A stretch of 5,828 bases of DNA from assembly GCA_002707085.1 (NCBI GenBank), contig PALY01000009.1:1-5828 (forward strand). Reading direction: 5' to 3'. A model generated the notes under the pieces. It did not search any database. It had not been told where the DNA came from and saw only the letters and a list, made by a program, of their open reading frames with translations. A program made the translations under genes and the position numbers. Shown here piece by piece: positions 1 to 5,828 of the stretch (position 1 is its first letter; the number at the start of each line of letters is the position of its first letter). The stretch is from Deltaproteobacteria bacterium. GTDB taxonomy: Bacteria; Myxococcota_A; UBA796.

Positions 1-482
1 CAGTCAGAGAGACCGGAGAATTCCACCCAATCCCTTCTCAAGTTCTCGATGCTCATCCCATGAAGAACAACATCACCTTCACGAATGGGAAGTTGAGCAA
101 CGATACCCCTTGAGAGGCCCGCCGCCCCACGGGTTTGCCCAAACTTGATTGCGCGAAATTCAGAACCACTTGAGGCCAGCGCTTTGTTCAGATTTTTCTC
201 ATTGAATGAGTCCCGAAGCATCGAGGAACCCACCAGCCAAATGATCTTTCCACCTGAATGCGTCCTGCTCTGCTCCATCTCGAGGTTCCGAAGTTTCCAT
301 AGATTCCAGCTGGCCCCATTCTCTCGCCCATACTGAACAAAATAGCTGTCCGGCCCGGTCATGGACGCCATCAAACCAAACAAAACCAATGCCAACAACG
401 CCAACCAACGAACATGGCGTACAGCAACCTTCGTTTCTTCCAAGGAAGGCTGTGGTGGCGGTGGTGGGATGACTTTGGGCAT
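1..482 (-). CDS. membrane-anchored SGNH-like protein, MBOAT partner (partial, C-terminus outside window)
   Basis: The frame opens with ATG at 482-480 and stays open for 160 codons to the window edge, so only the N-terminal part is visible. A proline-rich cytoplasmic stretch (residues 6-12, five consecutive prolines at 6-10) precedes one hydrophobic segment at about 24-41, a signal anchor that would put the rest in the periplasm. Residues 83-91 (LVGSSMLRD) resemble SGNH block I with Ser87 as the likely nucleophile. Asp of the usual GDS is replaced by Ser86, as is common in DltD- and AlgX-like partners of MBOAT proteins. HGMSIENL (141-148) sits where block III would be expected. The start lies 2 bases after the MBOAT stop with no clear Shine-Dalgarno, which suggests translational coupling. 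By analogy with DltD, PatB or AlgX/AlgJ it would complete acyl transfer to an exported polymer. The catalytic Asp/His block is not visible, so activity cannot be judged. The exact family is unsure. Confidence 0.72.
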   Translation of the reverse strand, partial: MPKVIPPPPPQPSLEETKVAVRHVRWLALLALVLFGLMASMTGPDSYFVQYGRENGASWNLWKLRNLEMEQSRTHSGGKIIWLVGSSMLRDSFNEKNLNKALASSGSEFRAIKFGQTRGAAGLSRGIVAQLPIREGDVVLHGMSIENLRRDWVEFSGLSD

Positions 483-484
483 GT

Positions 485-1948
485 TTAGAACTGGTAGTAA
501 ATGAATTCAGGGCCGGTGATCCCGAAGTTAACGATCCACCAAAAGGCAGCGAGACAGGTCACAGACCAGATTTTGGTACTCTGGAGGATTCGAGAACGGA
601 CATCAAAATAGCGCTGTGCTTCATGCGCTAAAAACACCAAAATGACCCAACCAAACGCATTCCACAAACCCGCGTCCAGATGATCGGTATCGCGAAAAAA
701 TGCGAGGTAATCGCTGAACCCTGACCAATAAATCGAACGAGCGAAACTCTTGGCCGTTTCCCAATCCGGACAGCGGAAGAAGATGTTGATGCTCGCAATG
801 GTGCAGAAGGTGACCCAACAGCACAGGTAGTAGTAGCTGACACGGGTGACGGTGGTGCGCTCCATCAATCCACTGCTGAACCGAAGCGGCCTGATGAGTA
901 CTTTATGGCCAACCATCGTGGCGCCATTCAACAATCCCCACATCACAAAGTTGTTGCTGGCGCCATGCCACAAACCAGAAAGAAACATCACAATCATGAT
1001 GTTCAACTGTGTCCGAATCTTTCCTCTTCTCGAGCCCCCCAAGGGAATGAAAATGTAGTCACGAAACCAATGGCTCATCGATATGTGCCACCGCCGCCAC
1101 CGCTCGGGAATGGAAGGCACCACAAAGGGCAGGTTGAAGTTGGGTCGAATGTTGTATCCAAGCAGCAAACCAAGGCCGATTGCAATGTCCGAATAGCTCG
1201 AAAAGTCGACATAGATCTGGCAGGTAAACAACAGCATTGCTGTGGCCGCTTCCACCGCACCATTGGCGTGTACTTCAAAGACCGGTTCGATGACCCGAGC
1301 CAACCTGTCAGCGATGACCACCTTTTTCACAAAGCCCAGTAAAATTAGAAAAATGCCCTCTTTCACCATTGAAGTCGACAGTCGAAAGGGCCGCGAAAAT
1401 TGGGGCAATAAGTGCGGCGCCCTCTCCACAGGACCAGCGACCAGTTGCGGAAAAAACGCTACATAGAGCGCAAACCGAACAAAGTCTCGCTCTGGCTTCT
1501 CAATGTCCCCTCGATACATATCGATGGTGTAGGCCATGGTTTGAAATGTGTAGAAACTGATGCCAACGGGGAGAACCAAGTGCAGCAAGTAGCGTTGCGG
1601 ATCCACCGCCACCCCGACCCAACCCAAAGCGTGAACAAACTCCTCAACAAAGAAGTCGTGGTACTTAAAAAATCCAAGAAGGCCGAGGTTCACAGCCAAC
1701 GAGGCCCACAACCATGGCTTGCCATGAGACTTTCTTTGAGAGACCGGCAAATCACCGAGCTTCCGGCCGCACCAGTAATCTACAACTGTCGAAAGAAGGA
1801 TCAGACTGCACAGCTTTGGATCCCAAAAGCCATAGAACACATAGGACATGATCAACAAAAACCAGATCTTCATCCTGTCCGAAAGTCCGTAGTAGACGCT
1901 GAGGACAACCACGAGGAACGCGACGAATATCTTGGAGTTGAACAACAT
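485..1948 (-). CDS. MBOAT-family membrane O-acyltransferase (AlgI/PatA/DltB-like)
   Basis: This is a 487-residue polytopic inner-membrane protein, a normal length for AlgI-type MBOATs. The start (MLFNS followed by a hydrophobic helix) and the C-terminus (FIYYQF, close to the usual FIYFQF) both match the family, so the gene looks complete. Family blocks appear in order: LPVGISFYTFQ (126-136), FFPQLVAGPVER (165-176), YVDFSSYSDIAIGLG (246-260), RWRRWHISMSHWFRDY (283-298), IPLGGSRRG (301-309) and LSGLWHGASNNFVMWG (323-338). His328 is the invariant putative catalytic histidine and His288 the second conserved one. About eleven hydrophobic segments are apparent. Known relatives take an acyl group, usually acetyl, from a cytoplasmic donor and pass it across the membrane for O-acylation of alginate, peptidoglycan or other surface glycans. 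It starts 6 bases after the ThDP-enzyme stop and ends 2 bases before the SGNH-like gene, forming a tight operon. The polymer acylated cannot be read from the sequence. Confidence 0.95.
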   Translation of the reverse strand: MLFNSKIFVAFLVVVLSVYYGLSDRMKIWFLLIMSYVFYGFWDPKLCSLILLSTVVDYWCGRKLGDLPVSQRKSHGKPWLWASLAVNLGLLGFFKYHDFFVEEFVHALGWVGVAVDPQRYLLHLVLPVGISFYTFQTMAYTIDMYRGDIEKPERDFVRFALYVAFFPQLVAGPVERAPHLLPQFSRPFRLSTSMVKEGIFLILLGFVKKVVIADRLARVIEPVFEVHANGAVEAATAMLLFTCQIYVDFSSYSDIAIGLGLLLGYNIRPNFNLPFVVPSIPERWRRWHISMSHWFRDYIFIPLGGSRRGKIRTQLNIMIVMFLSGLWHGASNNFVMWGLLNGATMVGHKVLIRPLRFSSGLMERTTVTRVSYYYLCCWVTFCTIASINIFFRCPDWETAKSFARSIYWSGFSDYLAFFRDTDHLDAGLWNAFGWVILVFLAHEAQRYFDVRSRILQSTKIWSVTCLAAFWWIVNFGITGPEFIYYQF

Positions 1949-1954
1949 ACGGTT

Positions 1955-3559
1955 TTACATCTGCCGCCGGTAAGGGGTGGCGTCGATCACCGCTTCGATG
2001 ATGTGAAGACCCCCTGAATCGCGCGCGTCCCGAACCACCGTTTCGACCTCCTGAACACCCCGAACACGGTGCCCCACTCCACCGAATGCTGAACCCAGGG
2101 CAATCACATCCGGGTTTTCAAAGCGCACACCGTGATTCACTAAATCGCTTCGTTCCTGCTTCAATTCAATCAAACTGAGCGATTCATCCGCCAAATACAC
2201 GACCACTAAATCCATGCCGCGCTCTTGAACCACGCCCAATTCACCAAGCACCATCCACAAACCCATGTCTCCAGTCAACGCAACCACAGGCCGATCTGGG
2301 AAACAAAGCTTGGCAGCAATGGCTCCTGGCAAGCCTGTTCCCATGGATGAAAAACCATTGGACTGTACTTGCTGAAGTGGCTCCGCACACATCCATACAT
2401 GACTGGCGGTGATTCTATGGGCGCCAACATCCATCGAACACAAGGCCTGAGGTCCCATCCCTCGCTGTATTGCACGAATTGTTTCGGCGGGTCCATCGGG
2501 TCCATCATCAAACAAGTCTGTCCATTGGGACACATGCTGGATGACATCTTCCACAACCCAAGACGACGAATTGTTCACCCCGAACTCCACAAAAGACTCG
2601 ACGATGGTGGATGTGGGTCCGATAAACTCAGCGGCTACAGGATGGGGAATATCTGTACTGCTGTTCACTGAAATCATGGGTAGATCTGATGGCCAACCTG
2701 GCAGCCACTGAGGACGCAATTCGACCGGATCGAGTCCAATAACAATCAACAAATCAGATTTGGCCAACAAACCTTGTTGGTATTCATCGACGACGGGACT
2801 CAAACCAAATGCGCCCGCCGACCATGGGTGGCGCTCGTCAATCATTCCTTTCGCTCGATACGTCGTCATGACCGGTGCAGACAACACTTCTGCCAACCGA
2901 GTGATCGCTTCAGCCGCTTCGGGTGCCATATCGGCAAGTCCAACCAAGATCACTGGACGTGTAGAACGCTCAAAGTGTGTCCGCACAACCCCGATTTCTG
3001 CAGCGTTTGAATCCTGGGATGATGGTTCAAATGAACAATCAATCGGAGGCATGGACTGGGACCACAACTCTGCTGGAATATCGAGATGTACAGGTCCTGG
3101 TTGCGCTCCCTGCAAAACGCGGAAAACTTCATGGAGTTGATCGGAAAACCCACCCTCTGTGAGCAAGGTGGCATGACGGGTAATCGGTTCAAAAAGTGCA
3201 ACCTGATCTAGAATTTGATGTGTATACGTACCAATCAAGTCTGACCGAATCTGACCTGTGATGGCCAAAACACGGGAACGCTCCAAATGCGCCCCGGCGA
3301 CGGGACTGACCAAGTTGGTGACGCCGGGTCCTAATGTCGCAACACATACTCCTGGCACACCGGTAAGCTGCGAACAAACATCAGCCATAAAGCCTGCGGA
3401 TCCTTCGTGACGCACCAACACAAAGTCGATTCCTTCCTCACGAAAAGCATCCAACAGCGGCAAAAGAACTCCGCCAGGCATCCCAAATGCGTATCGCACC
3501 CCAAGCTGCGCAAGTGCGCGCGCGAGTTCCTGTGCAACCGTACGGGGGGAATTCAACAT
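1955..3559 (-). CDS. thiamine diphosphate-dependent enzyme, acetolactate synthase superfamily
   Basis: The product has 534 residues, slightly shorter than typical acetolactate synthases (about 550-590), with the three-domain layout. The N-terminal Pyr domain has FGMPGG (25-30), RHEGSAGFMAD (50-60) with the cofactor-activating Glu52, TLGPGVTNL (75-83) and LAITGQ (98-103). The middle domain, from about 190 to 330, includes TTYRAKG (232-238) and LIVIGLDPVELR (271-282), where FAD binds in the flavin-containing relatives. The C-terminal PP domain has SMGTGLPGAIAAK (405-417), TGDMGLWM (429-436) and LADESLSLIELKQ (456-468). The metal-binding GDG...ND signature here reads GDM (430-432) and AD (457-458), keeping both aspartates but changing Gly and Asn. 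Such enzymes cleave or join 2-keto acids such as pyruvate. The exact reaction is not readable. It is the first gene of an operon with an MBOAT and an SGNH-like protein, so a role in making a surface-glycan precursor (compare YerE) is plausible but inferred. No ilvN-like small subunit is present. Confidence 0.9.
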   Translation of the reverse strand: MLNSPRTVAQELARALAQLGVRYAFGMPGGVLLPLLDAFREEGIDFVLVRHEGSAGFMADVCSQLTGVPGVCVATLGPGVTNLVSPVAGAHLERSRVLAITGQIRSDLIGTYTHQILDQVALFEPITRHATLLTEGGFSDQLHEVFRVLQGAQPGPVHLDIPAELWSQSMPPIDCSFEPSSQDSNAAEIGVVRTHFERSTRPVILVGLADMAPEAAEAITRLAEVLSAPVMTTYRAKGMIDERHPWSAGAFGLSPVVDEYQQGLLAKSDLLIVIGLDPVELRPQWLPGWPSDLPMISVNSSTDIPHPVAAEFIGPTSTIVESFVEFGVNNSSSWVVEDVIQHVSQWTDLFDDGPDGPAETIRAIQRGMGPQALCSMDVGAHRITASHVWMCAEPLQQVQSNGFSSMGTGLPGAIAAKLCFPDRPVVALTGDMGLWMVLGELGVVQERGMDLVVVYLADESLSLIELKQERSDLVNHGVRFENPDVIALGSAFGGVGHRVRGVQEVETVVRDARDSGGLHIIEAVIDATPYRRQM

Positions 3560-3562
3560 CTA

Positions 3563-3568
3563 CTCTCC
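3563..3568 (-). promoter_or_regulatory. ribosome binding site of the ThDP-enzyme gene
   Basis: On the minus strand GGAGAG lies just before the ATG at 3559. Its GGAG core leaves a 5-base spacer (AGTAG). It is the only clear Shine-Dalgarno sequence in front of any gene in the window and supports the chosen start. The downstream genes of the operon lack one. Confidence 0.6.
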
Positions 3569-3575
3569 GGCGAGT

Positions 3576-3599
3576 CGACTAACGGGTATGGCATAGTCG
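3576..3599. repeat. inverted repeat CGACTA-N12-TAGTCG, possible operator
   Basis: Perfect 6-base arms at 3576-3581 and 3594-3599 enclose a 12-base spacer, with arm centres 18 bases apart. The left arm overlaps the 8-base palindrome AGTCGACT (3573-3580). A further CGACT lies at 3646-3650. Position in a divergent promoter region makes a transcription-factor site possible, but the arms are short and chance is not excluded. Confidence 0.3.
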
Positions 3600-3629
3600 G
3601 GGGTAAACCCAGCTTCCGAGACAGTGTAC

Positions 3630-3674
3630 TGACCAAAAAAATATCCGACTGATACGATGGGCCATGACCAAAAA
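3630..3674 (+). repeat. 10-base direct repeat TGACCAAAAA across the start of the SGNH gene
   Basis: TGACCAAAAA occurs at 3630-3639 and again at 3665-3674, 35 bases apart. The second copy overlaps the start codon of the SGNH hydrolase gene and encodes Thr-Lys-Lys. A shorter ACCAAAAAG follows within the gene at about 3688-3696, again from a Thr-Lys-Lys codon run. Part of the similarity is explained by coding for a positively charged N-terminus, so any regulatory meaning is weak. Confidence 0.25.
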
Positions 3675-4755
3675 GTCTCCATTCTTCACCAAAAAGCGCG
3701 GGTTGTTGTTTTTGACAAGCCTCTTGGTGTCCCTGGCACTCGCAGAAGGTGTGTTGCGAATCATGCCTCCCCTGGGTCCGGAAATGGTACTGGTCGCCAC
3801 TACAGGAGAATTCGAGGGCAGCCTATTCACCAACGATCCCGCCTTGCGCGTGGTCCCCGCTCGCAACGCAAAAACAAAAAACGTCTCTCTCAATCGGCTG
3901 GGAATCCGCGGACCCAGCATCACGGCAAAAACAAGTGGAGAGAAAAGAGTCTTGGCCTTGGGCGACTCGTTCACCATGGGCTTGCAGGTAAAAGATGGTC
4001 ACACATTTAGTGACATCCTGACCGAACAACTGGGACCGGAAGTGATGGTGATGAATGCAGGTGTGGCTGGATATGGGACAGAACAAGCCACTGGATGGAT
4101 GAGCCAACTCGCAGAAGCCAGCGAAGCCGATGCGGCCATCTTGGTCATGTATACAGGCAACGATCTCCGAGACAATGCTGAGTGGGCCAAAGCGCCGGGA
4201 ATGCCAGAAGTCGCCCCCCCAGTGACCGTACCTCCGCCTCCACGTTCCAAGCTGGTCAAAACCATCGCTCAATATTCTCGCATCGTCTCCTACACCCTCA
4301 TGAGCATCGATCTCAACAATCGAACAAATGATTTTCGGATCGAAGAGTTCCGCGAAGAAATTCTGCCATTCGCAGACCCGATGGAACTCCCTCCACTCAT
4401 TCCACCCACCCGCACAGCACTTCAACGCTTTGATGCTGCATGTACACAACTCAAACTGATCTGTGGGGTGGCACTGGTTCCCCCAGCTTATGCGGTCCAT
4501 ACAGAACGAGTCCGTCGCACATGGGAAGCTTTTGGATTGGATCCAGATCTTGAAAACTTAGCCGGCCCATCGAAATCGATTCGTCGCGCGATCCCCAAGA
4601 ATCTACCTGTGATCGATCTGACTTCCGCACTCCAAGAAAGAGAAGATGAAGGGCCCTACCTTGTATTTGATCCACACTTCTCTCGTGCCGGACATCAAAT
4701 CGCTGCGGATGCATTGGCACCCTTCGTCACCACATTATTGACCGATACACCATGA
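3664..4755 (+). CDS. membrane-anchored SGNH/GDSL hydrolase-family protein
   Basis: This complete protein of 363 residues has a lysine-rich N-terminus (3-12), then one hydrophobic segment at about 13-34, so it is probably anchored in the inner membrane facing the periplasm. Canonical SGNH blocks follow: LALGDSFTMG (97-106) with nucleophile Ser102; MNAGVAGYGTEQ (130-141) as block II; YTGNDLRDN (163-171) with the oxyanion-hole Asn of GND; and DPHFSRAGH (336-344) carrying the catalytic Asp and His. All catalytic blocks are intact, so an esterase or acyl-transfer activity is expected; family members deacylate or acylate carbohydrates and lipids. A proline-rich stretch (184-193, ending in four prolines) links the GND block to a variable insert. 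The ATG at 3664 has no strong Shine-Dalgarno; upstream in-frame codons reach a stop at 3604 without an ATG, GTG or TTG. Its stop overlaps the next start as ATGA. The substrate is unknown; location suggests a surface glycan. Confidence 0.88.
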   Translation: MTKKSPFFTKKRGLLFLTSLLVSLALAEGVLRIMPPLGPEMVLVATTGEFEGSLFTNDPALRVVPARNAKTKNVSLNRLGIRGPSITAKTSGEKRVLALGDSFTMGLQVKDGHTFSDILTEQLGPEVMVMNAGVAGYGTEQATGWMSQLAEASEADAAILVMYTGNDLRDNAEWAKAPGMPEVAPPVTVPPPPRSKLVKTIAQYSRIVSYTLMSIDLNNRTNDFRIEEFREEILPFADPMELPPLIPPTRTALQRFDAACTQLKLICGVALVPPAYAVHTERVRRTWEAFGLDPDLENLAGPSKSIRRAIPKNLPVIDLTSALQEREDEGPYLVFDPHFSRAGHQIAADALAPFVTTLLTDTP

Positions 4756-5828
4756 ACAAGCACTGGCTCGTCATCATCGGCACTCTTGCGCTCGTGTTTG
4801 GACCCAACTTGGTCCATCTACAAAATGGAGCCATCGGTGCATCTGGAGCCGATGGATTGAAGCATGTGTGGAGTCAGTGGTGGGTCGTCAACCAGCTGCT
4901 GGAAGAAGGGGGGCTTTCCCTTCACACCAAATTGATTCATCATCCCATCGGTGGGGAGTTTTTCAGTCTCGATACCTTCAATGCGCTCTTGGGATTGCCC
5001 ATACGCGCAGTGTTTGATCCTGTCCCCACCTACAATGTGCTGCTCATACTAAACTTGGGGATTGCTGCTTTTGCATGTAGAGCGCTCGTTCGCACACTCA
5101 CCGATTCTGATTGGGCCGCAACCTTTGCCGGAGTCGCATTTGCTTTTTCAGCATGGTCTTTGAGCTTCCCGGTCGCATCAGGAGTCAGTGAAACCGCCGT
5201 GTTTTGGCCGATGCCGCTCGTCATTATGTTCAGCATCAAGACGTGGAAAACTCCGGGCTTTTCATCACCCGTGGTGGCGGGCTTGTTGCTGGCTCTACAA
5301 GGCTTGGCTTGCTGGTCACACGGCATCACTACCGGACTGCTATTGATTGGACTGTGTGTGTACGTCATCCGTTCCGACAGAACACAACTGACCGATGGCG
5401 ACCGCATTCGCAGGCTCGCTGTTCTCTTGGCTACTGCACTATTGGTGGCCTTGCCCGCCTACATGCTGATCAGCGGTACCGTCCAAGGAGATGAAGCCAT
5501 CAAGGCACGGACCCTATCGCTGTTCCACTCTGCCCCCATCGGACCGTTGGATGTGCCAGAAGCCAACTCCATGGGCTTGATGGATTTTTTCCTTCCAGGC
5601 GAAGCGGGTCTTCGAACCAACAGTGTTGGGACAGAAAAGCTGATGTATGCGGCCTACCCAGGATGGATTGTTCTGGCTCTCAGCGCATTCTCCTTGCGGT
5701 CACGCAACCGGACAGTGACCATTTTGGCCATTGGGGCTTTCATGATGATGCTGATGGCCATGGGACCCCGCATCTATCTCGACCATGACCGAAGCCTGCT
5801 GGGTCTGCCAAACCCCGTCTATCTACTG
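4752..5828 (+). CDS. polytopic membrane protein, GT-C glycosyltransferase-like (partial, C-terminus outside window)
   Basis: The frame runs from ATG at 4752 to the window end with no stop, giving 359 residues. It begins inside the stop of the SGNH gene (ATGA), so translation is probably coupled. A first hydrophobic segment (5-22) is followed by an extracytoplasmic loop with GADGLKHVWSQWW (32-44), HHPIGGEFF (63-71) and PTYNVLLILNLG (92-103). More membrane segments follow at about 95-110, 122-140, 146-161, 173-206, 222-240, 300-314 and 322-338. The order (acidic residue in the first loop, HxW..WW, later SMGLMDFFLPGE at 273-284, AYPGW at 301-305 and MAMGPR at 335-340) resembles a family of large bacterial membrane proteins with GT-C folds that use polyprenyl-phosphate sugars. 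Asp34 would be the candidate catalytic acid. This assignment is from remembered pattern only; the protein could be another multi-spanning envelope protein. Complete members are usually much longer, consistent with the truncation by the window edge. Confidence 0.78.
   Translation, partial: MNKHWLVIIGTLALVFGPNLVHLQNGAIGASGADGLKHVWSQWWVVNQLLEEGGLSLHTKLIHHPIGGEFFSLDTFNALLGLPIRAVFDPVPTYNVLLILNLGIAAFACRALVRTLTDSDWAATFAGVAFAFSAWSLSFPVASGVSETAVFWPMPLVIMFSIKTWKTPGFSSPVVAGLLLALQGLACWSHGITTGLLLIGLCVYVIRSDRTQLTDGDRIRRLAVLLATALLVALPAYMLISGTVQGDEAIKARTLSLFHSAPIGPLDVPEANSMGLMDFFLPGEAGLRTNSVGTEKLMYAAYPGWIVLALSAFSLRSRNRTVTILAIGAFMMMLMAMGPRIYLDHDRSLLGLPNPVYLL

Larger units (their letters stand above)
3560..3663. 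promoter_or_regulatory. divergent intergenic region holding promoters of both operons
   Basis: These 104 bases separate the start codons of the two divergently transcribed operons, so both promoters should lie here or just inside the flanking genes. For the plus strand a weak sigma70-like pair is CTGACC (3629-3634) and TACGAT (3653-3658), each 4 of 6 to consensus with an 18-base spacer. If real, the transcript would start at about the ATG at 3664 and be leaderless or nearly so, in keeping with the lack of a Shine-Dalgarno there. No convincing -35/-10 pair was found for the minus strand. The region also holds repeated CGACT/AGTCG pentamers and an A7 tract (3635-3641). That promoters are here follows from gene layout; the specific boxes are tentative. 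Confidence 0.55.

Noticed and set aside
905..1342. 145-codon plus-strand open frame within the MBOAT gene
   Set aside because: It overlaps the most conserved MBOAT blocks on the other strand and its product is low in hydrophobic order and lacks motifs.
485..1948. Naming the MBOAT algI, patA or dltB
   Set aside because: The family motifs are shared by all of these and the neighbouring alginate, peptidoglycan or teichoic-acid genes that would decide the name are absent from the window.
1412..2017. 201-codon plus-strand open frame opposite the MBOAT and the end of the ThDP-enzyme gene
   Set aside because: It lies antisense to two strongly supported genes, its translation has no recognisable domain or hydrophobic pattern, and no ribosome site precedes it; it is a shadow frame.
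1955..3559. Phosphonopyruvate or sulfopyruvate decarboxylase as the ThDP enzyme
   Set aside because: Those enzymes are shorter (roughly 350-400 residues or split in two subunits) and lack the full middle domain seen here; no phosphonate gene is visible.
3601..3610. GGGTAAACCC imperfect palindrome as a terminator stem
   Set aside because: The stem is only three base pairs, there is no following T-run, and it sits between divergent starts where no transcript should end.
3579..3977. 132-codon minus-strand frame that would cross the intergenic region and lead towards the ThDP-enzyme gene
   Set aside because: It covers the start of the SGNH gene antisense, has no domain features, and ends within the promoter region; the divergent layout explains the region better.
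3823..4500. 225-codon minus-strand open frame inside the SGNH hydrolase gene
   Set aside because: The opposite strand encodes intact SGNH catalytic blocks over the same bases; the antisense translation is rich in Cys, His and Trp with no family motif.

Overview
The window is almost entirely protein-coding and is split by a 104-base divergent promoter region at 3560-3663. Everything to its left (1-3559) reads on the minus strand and everything to its right (3664-5828) reads on the plus strand. By eye the base composition is near 50 % GC or slightly above, with no abrupt change. There is no rRNA, tRNA, CRISPR array, transposase or phage gene. The gene set (membrane O-acyltransferase, membrane-anchored SGNH proteins, polytopic GT-C-like protein) suits a Gram-negative bacterium with an elaborate cell envelope. 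I could not fix the taxon; any assignment, for example to a deltaproteobacterial or myxobacterial lineage, would be a guess.

Minus-strand operon, in transcription order: (1) a ThDP-dependent enzyme of the acetolactate synthase superfamily (1955-3559); (2) after 6 bases, an AlgI/PatA-type MBOAT O-acyltransferase (485-1948); (3) after 2 bases, the N-terminal 160 residues of a membrane-anchored SGNH-like protein that runs off the left edge (1-482). Genes 2 and 3 form the usual two-part O-acylation module: the MBOAT moves an acyl group across the inner membrane and an SGNH partner transfers it to an exported polymer. The ThDP enzyme is the unusual member.

Plus-strand operon: (4) a complete SGNH/GDSL hydrolase-like protein with an N-terminal membrane anchor and canonical catalytic blocks (3664-4755), joined by an ATGA overlap to (5) a large polytopic membrane protein resembling GT-C glycosyltransferases, open at the right edge (4752-5828+, 359 residues visible).

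Taken together this looks like part of a cell-surface glycan assembly and decoration locus: a membrane glycosyltransferase-like protein, two SGNH proteins, an MBOAT and a ThDP carboligase or decarboxylase. The best working idea, which is inference only, is that the ThDP enzyme makes a branched or otherwise modified sugar (as YerE does for yersiniose) or a precursor for that glycan. Both partial genes continue outside the window, and the neighbouring sequence would decide this. The divergent region holds several CGACT/AGTCG pentamers that may be regulator sites.
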